Assembly: GCA_964471215.1 (NCBI GenBank)
Contig: CAYYFC010000013.1
Coordinates: 1-37,966, forward strand
Length of the DNA stretch: 37,966 nt
From: Archaeoglobus_B sp964471215
Lineage (GTDB): Archaea > Halobacteriota > Archaeoglobi > Archaeoglobales > Archaeoglobaceae
Direction: 5' to 3'
Shown here piece by piece: positions 32,604 to 37,966 of this stretch (the stretch's first letter is position 1; each line of letters opens with the position of its first letter). The translations under genes were made by a program, and so were the position numbers. The notes beneath the pieces are model-generated. The model worked only from the letters and a program-made list of their open reading frames with translations, was not told the origin of the DNA and did not search any database.

Positions 32604-32777
32604 ATGAAGAAGATATCTGTTAGGTTAACAGACCAGCATTATGAAATGCTCGAGGCACTTGTTACGATCGGTGAGTATGCGTCTGTTAGCGAAGCGATTA
32701 GAGATGCTATAAGGAAGCTAATAGCTGAGAAGTCCGAACTCGTTGAGAAACATCAGAAGATGCGTCCTTATGTTTAA
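32604..32777 (+). CDS. CdrS-like RHH regulator, ftsZ-linked
   Basis: 57 aa. MKKISVRLTDQHYEMLEALV forms the beta strand and first helix; SVSEAIRDAIRKLI is the second helix. It is a ribbon-helix-helix transcription factor nine bases before ftsZ with its own ribosome binding context (TAGGTGAGCC). In haloarchaea and other euryarchaea the short RHH protein CdrS is encoded with ftsZ2 and controls cell division; the arrangement here matches. Assignment rests on position and fold. Confidence 0.8.
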   Translation: MKKISVRLTDQHYEMLEALVTIGEYASVSEAIRDAIRKLIAEKSELVEKHQKMRPYV

Positions 32778-32786
32778 GGTGGTTCT

Positions 32787-33866
32787 ATGAAAACGTTCGT
32801 GGCAAAGGCTCAGGAGTATTATGAGTTGGAAAAGGAGGAAAAGAAGATAGATGAGGGGTTTTTAGTACCTAAAATAGTTGTCATTGGCGTTGGAGGATCG
32901 GGTAATAACACGATAAACAGGCTGAAGAACATAGGACTAGAGGATGTTACGACGATTGCTGTAAACACAGATCTCCAGCATCTCAGAATGATAAAAGCCG
33001 ATAAAAAGATATTAATCGGTAAAAGCATTACAAAGGGATTGGGGGCTGGAGGATACCCGGAAATAGGAAGAAAAGCTGCTGAGATGGCAAGGGGTATATT
33101 TGAGGAGCTACTGAGAGGCGTGAACATGGCGTTCATATGTGCTGGAATGGGCGGCGGAACGGGGACCGGAGCAACACCTGTAATAGCTGAGATAGCGAAG
33201 AGTCAGGGAGCAATAGTCATAGGCGTTGCAACAATGCCCTTCACATTTGAAAGGGCAAGGCTTAAAAAGGCCTTTGAGGGATTGGAGGAATTTAGAAAGT
33301 ACTGTGATACTGTAATAGTTCTCGACAACAACAAACTCGTGGAATACGTTCCGCATTTACCCATAGAACAGGCTTTCAGCGTCATGGATCAAATAATAGC
33401 TGAGACTATAAAGGGCATAACAGATACGATAACGAATCCTTCTCTTGTCAACATAGATTTCGCGGATATAAAAGCTGTCATGGAGAACGGAGGAGTTGCG
33501 GCAATGCTTGTGGGTGAATCAAAGTCTCAGTCAAGAAGCAAGGACGTGGTAAGGGAATGCCTTGCTCATCCTCTTCTGGAGGTGGATCTAAGAGGTGCAA
33601 AGGGTGCACTTATACATATAAGCGGTGGTAACGATTTAACTATTAAGGAAGCTGAGGAAATTGTTAACGAGCTGACCTACGAACTCGATATAAATGCAAA
33701 TGTCATATGGGGTGCGAGAATAGATCCAAACCTTGAAGGGCTTGTGAGGGTTGTTGCGATAATATCGGGTGTTAGGTCACCTCATCTACTCTCCAGATAC
33801 GATGAAAGACACGAGTACGCAGAGTATAAGATAGATAAGATAAGCAGATCATATCCTATCCATTAA
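32787..33866 (+). CDS. ftsZ: Cell division protein FtsZ
   Basis: 359 aa tubulin-family GTPase. VVIGVGGSGNNTINRL start of the core, tubulin signature GGGTGTG (122-128), MPFTFERARLKKAFEGL and T7 loop NIDFADIKAVM. N-terminal extension of 25 residues, short C-terminal tail without a long linker. Polymerises at the division site. Linked to a CdrS-type regulator, so probably the FtsZ2 type; not decidable here. Overlaps the deoxyhypusine synthase gene by 18 bases tail to tail. Confidence 0.96.
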   Translation: MKTFVAKAQEYYELEKEEKKIDEGFLVPKIVVIGVGGSGNNTINRLKNIGLEDVTTIAVNTDLQHLRMIKADKKILIGKSITKGLGAGGYPEIGRKAAEMARGIFEELLRGVNMAFICAGMGGGTGTGATPVIAEIAKSQGAIVIGVATMPFTFERARLKKAFEGLEEFRKYCDTVIVLDNNKLVEYVPHLPIEQAFSVMDQIIAETIKGITDTITNPSLVNIDFADIKAVMENGGVAAMLVGESKSQSRSKDVVRECLAHPLLEVDLRGAKGALIHISGGNDLTIKEAEEIVNELTYELDINANVIWGARIDPNLEGLVRVVAIISGVRSPHLLSRYDERHEYAEYKIDKISRSYPIH

Positions 33867-34781
33867 CGCCGTAACGATTAACGGAAGTATTATCGTAGCA
33901 TCACCGTAGACGGTGACATGTTTGGCCTTTTCGTTAACCTTACCCCACGATACCGCCTCCCTCACGCTTGCCCCGCTCAGGCTTCCATCCCATTCTACAG
34001 CGGTAGTTATGTAAACGACGTAATCAAGCCCGTCTTTGAATTGATTCCACCATATCGTATGATGCTTACTTATACCTCCTCCAATCACAATTGCTCCCGT
34101 TCTTTTAGCATTAAACACAATATCACTCAGTTCATCTTCATCCCTTAACACATCTATGACGAAATCCCTGTGAGTCTGGTAAAAGATCCATAACTGACTT
34201 CCCAATGCGCCGTCGGTTATTCCCGGAACAAAAACAGGTATCCTGTTTTTATAGCACCAGTATATTATCGAACTCTTTCCGTTCTCCTCATTTTCAAGCC
34301 TTTTACCAATTTCCCATATCAGCTCCTTTGTAGAAATCCTTTTCTTTTCCTCGTATATCTCCATGAGAATAGGCTGGATCTTTTCCTCAATTATCATTCC
34401 ATAGCTCTCATTTGGAACGACTACATTCCCTATTCTGTTCATACCTCTCTCCCGCAGTTCTAAGTCGTTCAATGCGAAACTACCATGGTAGTAGTTTCTC
34501 CAGATTCTCGCCAGGTCATGATCAATCGTTCCGCATGTCGTTATTATAACGTCTACAAATCTCCTCCTAACAATTTCCCTTATTATCCCTCTAGTCCCGG
34601 TAGCAACTATGCATGCTGGAAAAGAAAGAAAAACCGTGCATTCTTTATCCTTAACCATTTCTTCGATTATTCTGACTGCAACTGCCAGCTCTTTTGCCAT
34701 AAATCCACCCGATTTATAAAACTCATCTATCAATTCGCTTACGGTCATATTGTTCTTAATCTCAATATCCCTTACGATCAT
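33849..34781 (-). CDS. dys: Deoxyhypusine synthase
   Basis: 310 aa starting MIVRDIEIKNNMTVSEL. The reading frame stays open upstream to 35141, but that part is antisense to Tpt1 and not part of the protein. NAD/spermidine-binding blocks ATGTRGIIREIV, TTCGTIDHDLAR, GITDGALGSQLW, and the catalytic lysine in EAVSWGKV preceded by TTAVEWDGSLSGAS. Modifies aIF5A with deoxyhypusine. ATG 34781 lies about 23 bp from the A/T box shared with the Tpt1 gene. Confidence 0.94.
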   Translation of the reverse strand: MIVRDIEIKNNMTVSELIDEFYKSGGFMAKELAVAVRIIEEMVKDKECTVFLSFPACIVATGTRGIIREIVRRRFVDVIITTCGTIDHDLARIWRNYYHGSFALNDLELRERGMNRIGNVVVPNESYGMIIEEKIQPILMEIYEEKKRISTKELIWEIGKRLENEENGKSSIIYWCYKNRIPVFVPGITDGALGSQLWIFYQTHRDFVIDVLRDEDELSDIVFNAKRTGAIVIGGGISKHHTIWWNQFKDGLDYVVYITTAVEWDGSLSGASVREAVSWGKVNEKAKHVTVYGDATIILPLIVTALMDRI

Positions 34782-34796
34782 GATGTACGATAAGAT

Positions 34797-34808
34797 TAAC
34801 TTATAAAA
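34797..34808. promoter_or_regulatory. Bidirectional A/T box, dys / tpt1
   Basis: AACTTATAAAAA, about 23 bp from dys ATG 34781 and about 21 bp from the Tpt1 ATG 34825; probably read in both directions. Confidence 0.45.
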
Positions 34809-34824
34809 ACGTTTGAGTGTCAGC

Positions 34825-35457
34825 ATGAAGCCTGTAGGCATATGCGAGACATGCGGGGAATTCAAGGGTATGTGCAGATGCGGTAAGGGTAGGATAATAT
34901 TGGATGGTAAAAGAAGAGAGGTAATAAGCAGGTTCTTGAGCGGTCTTTTGAGACACTTCCCCCACAGATTCAACCTTAAATTCGACGAGTACGGTTGGTT
35001 TGACATAGAAGAAGTCGAAAAGATACTGAGGGACAGATATGGGATAGGGAGATTTGAAATAGAATTAATAGTTAAATTCGATCCGAAGGAAAGGTTTGAA
35101 ATAAGGGGTAAAAAGATCAGAGCAAAATACGGGCACAGCATAGATATTAAAGTAGACTGGACGGAAAGCGAAAGTATACCAAAGGTTCTATATCACGGTA
35201 CTCATCCGTTAAACGTTGATTCTATTTTAAAGAAGGGGTTGATACCCGTTAAAAGAAGGGAGGTACACTTATCTGAAAGCGTTGAGGAAGCGATTGAAGT
35301 TGGAAGGAGATATCATTCCAATCCTGTTGTTCTGGTAATAGATGCTGAAGGTGTGATTAGGAGCGGTATAAGGATCAGGAAAAAGGGAAGGGTTTATACA
35401 GCAGATTATATACCTCCTGAGTTTATAAAAATTTTAAAATCAACGAATAGTTGTTAG
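34825..35457 (+). CDS. RNA 2'-phosphotransferase Tpt1/KptA with N-terminal zinc knuckle
   Basis: 210 aa from ATG 34825 (a TTG at 34813 adds four residues). N-terminal ICETCGEFKGMCRCGKG looks zinc-binding; then LSGLLRHFPHRFNLKFDEYGWFDI, LYHGTHPLNVDSILKKGLIP and VHLSESVEEAIEVG, the signatures of the NAD-dependent Tpt1 family. In fungi it removes the 2'-phosphate of spliced tRNA; the archaeal role is unclear because archaeal splicing leaves no such mark, though NAD-cap-like or ADP-ribosylation chemistry has been proposed for the family. Four-base tail-to-tail overlap with argC. Confidence 0.9.
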   Translation: MKPVGICETCGEFKGMCRCGKGRIILDGKRREVISRFLSGLLRHFPHRFNLKFDEYGWFDIEEVEKILRDRYGIGRFEIELIVKFDPKERFEIRGKKIRAKYGHSIDIKVDWTESESIPKVLYHGTHPLNVDSILKKGLIPVKRREVHLSESVEEAIEVGRRYHSNPVVLVIDAEGVIRSGIRIRKKGRVYTADYIPPEFIKILKSTNSC

Positions 35458-36443
35458 GGGAATAGCGGCGGAAAGTCCAATCCTGTTCTTTCGTCCAGTC
35501 CGAACATAACGTTCATATTCTGAACAGCCTGCCCGCTTGCACCCTTAACGAGGTTATCTATTGCAGATATTATGACCAATCTATCGTTTGTGTGAATGGA
35601 TATATCGCAGAAATTGCTTCCCCTTACATAGCTTAGCTTTACCTCATCCTGCAATCTTATGAAATAGCAATCCCTGTAGAATTCTCTGTAGATTTCATAA
35701 AGTTCATCTTTCTCAATCTCATCTTTTAAAAAAACATATGAAGTCGTTAAAATGCCCCTGGAACCTGGAAATACATGAGGCGTGAACGAAACTTCTATAT
35801 CGTCGTTGAACTTCTTAAGCTCCTGTAATATCTCGTAGTAATGTCTATGATTTACAACGTTATACGGTATCATGCTCTCATGTATGTTCGGATAATGTGT
35901 GAAGTCCCTAGCCCTTGCACCTGCACCGCTTATACCGCTCTTGCAATCAAATACGACTTTTTCAATCCTATCCGCAATCGGTGCAACGGCTAAGATGCAT
36001 CCTGTTGGATAGCATCCAGGATTTGCAACAAGATCTGCACCTCTTATATCCTTTCTGTAGAGCTCTGTCAAACCGTAAACAGCCTCGATGTAACACTCGT
36101 GCCTCCTCCTATATACGGCTTCATACGTTTCTCTATCAAGTCTATAATCCGCAGACAGATCTATTACTTTTAAGCCCATTTCAAGTAAACTCGGAACTAT
36201 TTTCATAGCCTCTCCATGCGGAACTGCCGTAAATACTATGTCGCATTCGTCAAAATTTTTTAAATCTGGTTTAATAAATTTTAAATCATAAAAACCTTTC
36301 AGATGTCTGTGTAACTTCCAAATCTCCTTTCCCTCCCATTCTCTCGATGTTGCTGCAACTACTTCTGCTTCTGGATGCATACAGAGAATTCTTAAAAGTT
36401 CTGAACCCGTATAACCACTCGCTCCTATTATTCCTACTCTCAT
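35454..36443 (-). CDS. argC: N-acetyl-gamma-glutamyl-phosphate reductase (or LysW-linked analogue)
   Basis: 329 aa. VGIIGASGYTGSELLRIL Rossmann start, active-site NPGCYPTG (cysteine about 147), HIP-like SGAGARARDFTHYPNIHES and PHVFPGSRGILTT. It reduces N-acetylglutamyl-phosphate in arginine biosynthesis. No other arg genes are adjacent. Confidence 0.94.
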   Translation of the reverse strand: MRVGIIGASGYTGSELLRILCMHPEAEVVAATSREWEGKEIWKLHRHLKGFYDLKFIKPDLKNFDECDIVFTAVPHGEAMKIVPSLLEMGLKVIDLSADYRLDRETYEAVYRRRHECYIEAVYGLTELYRKDIRGADLVANPGCYPTGCILAVAPIADRIEKVVFDCKSGISGAGARARDFTHYPNIHESMIPYNVVNHRHYYEILQELKKFNDDIEVSFTPHVFPGSRGILTTSYVFLKDEIEKDELYEIYREFYRDCYFIRLQDEVKLSYVRGSNFCDISIHTNDRLVIISAIDNLVKGASGQAVQNMNVMFGLDERTGLDFPPLFP

Positions 36444-36503
36444 ATCAGTTGAACTGAAGGTTTGTTAGATAACGTTTTCCAATCTTTGACATTCTCCCCG
36501 TAT

Positions 36504-36675
36504 TGAACAGTAGTTCCGAAAGTTGACAATTACGAGGGTCATTTTTAGGGTAGCCTAAAAATGAAAACGTCGGGAATATTTTATTTTGCTTAGCTCACTT
36601 ACCTAAAATTTTATTATTTAAATTTGATATTCAAATCTGATTACCAAAATCGATAACTTTCGGAACTACTGTGAA
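36504..36675. mobile_element. MITE-like element, 164 bp, with TGAA target duplication
   Basis: Perfect 17-bp inverted repeats CAGTAGTTCCGAAAGTT (36508-36524) and its exact reverse complement (36655-36671) bound the element. The four bases before the left end (36504-36507) and after the right end (36672-36675) are both TGAA, a target-site duplication. The inside has no ORF but contains a perfect 10-bp hairpin (36540-36549 with 36554-36563) and ATTTGA-TAT-TCAAAT (36622-36636). It is non-autonomous and presumably mobilised by a transposase elsewhere. Insertion lies in the pfkB 3' end. Confidence 0.82.
36540..36563. repeat. 10-bp perfect inverted repeat inside the MITE
   Basis: CATTTTTAGG (36540-36549), loop GTAG, CCTAAAAATG (36554-36563). 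Confidence 0.7.
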
Positions 36676-37577
36676 GGGCAAAACTTTCTTAGCGACGTTT
36701 TGTAAGGTAAACCCTCTCTTGCTCCGAACTTCTGAATGCAAAGCGCAGCAATGTAATTTCCAAGTTCTCCACACTTCTTTAAGTCCTTTCCTTTAAGATA
36801 TCCGTACAGGAAACCGGCATTGAATGCATCCCCTGCACCGGTTGTATCCAGAACTTTAACGTTTAAAGCAGGAATTTCAAACTCCTCCTTACCGTTAGTA
36901 ATATAGCATCCTCTCACACCTCTCTTTATAACCACAACCTTGATTCCCATGTCTATCATGAATTTTGCACCTTCTCTGTAGTTTAAATTCGTTAATAACT
37001 CTATTTCCTTTTCATTCGGCATGAATATGTCCACTTTTTCCAATATCGGCATTATATACTTTAAACCCTTCTTTGCATATACACTTCCAGGATCGAAGCT
37101 TATAATTCCATCAAAAGCCTCTACAAGTTTCTTCTGCGATTTAAAAGAGCTATCATATACCTTACATATAAAGGATGATAGGTGTAGTAGCCTGAATTTC
37201 TTAACGTAATCAAGATCTATCTCATTAAATTTTATCGTATCGTTAACACCAGGATCAACGAGTATTGCCCTGTTTCCTTTTTTGTCAACGAATATCATTG
37301 CGCATCCGGTTCTACCTTTTTCCACCAACACATTCCTTAGATCTACACCCTCCATTCTCAAATCGTTGATTATGTACCTCCCCTCCTCATCGTCTCCGAC
37401 TTTTCCTATGAATCCCGTTTTTAAGCCAAGTCTTGAAAGGGCGACGATTGTATTCGCCGACGATCCTCCCGGATAAATCTTAAGGTCGAGTACATAAGAT
37501 TCCTCCTCAGCTCCAGGTATTTCGTTCACGAGGAAAACCTTATCCAGATTCAGGGCACCGAATCCTATAGCATCCAT
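36666..37577 (-). CDS. PfkB-family sugar/nucleoside kinase with MITE-altered C-terminus
   Basis: 303 aa from ATG 37577 (GAGGTG seven bases upstream; a GTG at 37586 adds three residues). Ribokinase fold: FGALNLDKVF, GGSSANTIVALSRLGL, and the ATP/catalytic motif DTTGAGDAFNAGF. Substrate (ribose, nucleoside, fructose-type) is unknown. The stop codon (36666-36668) and the last glutamine codon lie inside the right inverted repeat of the MITE. Removing the element and one TGAA copy would extend the frame by 11 codons to a TAA, so insertion changed the last residues without hitting the core. Confidence 0.9.
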   Translation of the reverse strand: MDAIGFGALNLDKVFLVNEIPGAEEESYVLDLKIYPGGSSANTIVALSRLGLKTGFIGKVGDDEEGRYIINDLRMEGVDLRNVLVEKGRTGCAMIFVDKKGNRAILVDPGVNDTIKFNEIDLDYVKKFRLLHLSSFICKVYDSSFKSQKKLVEAFDGIISFDPGSVYAKKGLKYIMPILEKVDIFMPNEKEIELLTNLNYREGAKFMIDMGIKVVVIKRGVRGCYITNGKEEFEIPALNVKVLDTTGAGDAFNAGFLYGYLKGKDLKKCGELGNYIAALCIQKFGAREGLPYKTSLRKFCPSQ

Positions 37578-37586
37578 TGCTTGCAC

Positions 37587-37770
37587 CTCGATCCCGGTTA
37601 CTCGTTCCAGAAATCTTTGACATATCTTTTACATAAGTTCTATCATTTTTGCCTATCCGCTTTGCATGAACAGATATGCCCTCAGCCTGTTCTCCTGTTT
37701 GATGTAATTTCCACATTCCTAGGGGGATCTAGTCTGTATACGATTAACATCATTTATATAATTGTTGCTT
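37587..37770. other. Intergenic region upstream of pfkB, no gene recognised
   Basis: 184 bp. One inverted repeat GAACAG/CTGTTC (37668-37673, 37687-37692). No convincing ORF; the frame running through 37581-37865 shows no recognisable protein. Confidence 0.4.
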
Positions 37771-37966
37771 GCGAAACCTCGCCTTTCAAGGCGGGGATAG
37801 GCAAGGGGGTTGCTGAAGGTAGCTTTAAATATTCTAACATTAACTTGAAGAAGGTAGACCCCTAATCCGTAAGGATAAGTGGCTGCGTGACCCAGCCGAG
37901 GAGGATAAGGGTCGTTCCATTAAGAAACAACCAACCTGAAGATCCGCCCCTTTAGGCGGAGTAGGT
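37771..37966 (+). mobile_element. IS200/IS605-like remnant or PATE with candidate omega-RNA (runs to window edge)
   Basis: Left hairpin CCTCGCCTT-TC-AAGGCGGGG (37777-37796) and right hairpin TCCGCC-CCTTTA-GGCGGA (37943-37960), both of the short G+C type found at IS200/IS605 ends. Between them the sequence folds into a GACCC/GGGTC-closed multi-branch with ATCC/GGAT and GGCT/AGCC arms, like omega-RNA scaffolds. No tnpA or tnpB ORF fits between the hairpins. The short ending NNQPEDPPL* in one frame before the right hairpin recalls TnpB C-termini. Partial: the next bases lie outside. Confidence 0.45.

Noticed and set aside
34782..35141. Long N-terminal extension of the deoxyhypusine synthase frame (119 extra residues)
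   Set aside because: It runs antisense to the clear Tpt1 gene, has no family similarity, and ATG 34781 matches the family start and the promoter position.
1..37966. CRISPR array
   Set aside because: No regularly spaced direct repeats of 24-40 bp were found by eye on either strand.

Overview
The window is chromosomal DNA of a hyperthermophilic or thermophilic euryarchaeon, most likely an Archaeoglobales member. The grounds are an A+T-rich genome with short TATA-boxed promoters and many probably leaderless genes, an archaeal histone, F420 biosynthesis (CofE), a tungsten aldehyde:ferredoxin oxidoreductase, type II archaeal GAPDH, and an exosome operon whose order and protein sequences look like those I remember from Archaeoglobus fulgidus. 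The genus is a judgement from memory; no search was run.

Layout. 1-1092 holds the 5' part of a frameshifted tnpB (runs off the left edge), divergent from a ribbon-helix-helix (RHH) mini-gene. 1257-10202 is core metabolism and repair: leuC | nurA, tatD-like, MBL-fold hydrolase | aor-ferredoxin | dapB, histone, thiI | cofE. rio1 (10257) and its usual partner, the KH protein Pno1/Dim2 (12695), are separated by an RHH-tnpB element with structured flanks. 13241-16935 holds a NusB/NSUN-type RNA methyltransferase, DUF424-aIF2beta and gatB. A GC-rich island at 17122-17185 folds as an H/ACA guide RNA on the minus strand.

17259-23601 is a nine-gene co-directional block: rfcS (with a 327-residue intein), a tail-anchored protein, RNase P Pop5, proteasome alpha, SBDS, and exosome Rrp4, Rrp41 and Rrp42, with very short or overlapping junctions. 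A two-helix potassium channel with RCK domain faces it. Next come a Mut7-C/endonuclease III fusion, an HD hydrolase, tRNA-Arg(TCG), a three-gene cluster of a divergent carboxyltransferase plus two mini-proteins, an S26e-like zinc ribbon, an E1-like enzyme, gap, a MoaD/ThiS-like protein, an RCK-DHH phosphoesterase and MazG.

32416-33866 is a CdrS-like RHH gene with ftsZ, preceded by TGTC/GACA palindromes lying at the predicted start sites of two promoters. The window ends with deoxyhypusine synthase | Tpt1/KptA, argC, a PfkB sugar/nucleoside kinase whose 3' end is altered by a complete 164-bp MITE (17-bp inverted repeats, TGAA duplication), and a structured IS200/IS605-like remnant at the right edge.

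Main points of interest: the MITE at 36504-36675, the H/ACA RNA, the RHH-tnpB pairing in two different geometries, the CdrS-ftsZ operator array, the apparently degenerate carboxyltransferase cluster, the Mut7-C/Nth fusion, and the repeated use of a single A/T box between divergent, probably leaderless genes.
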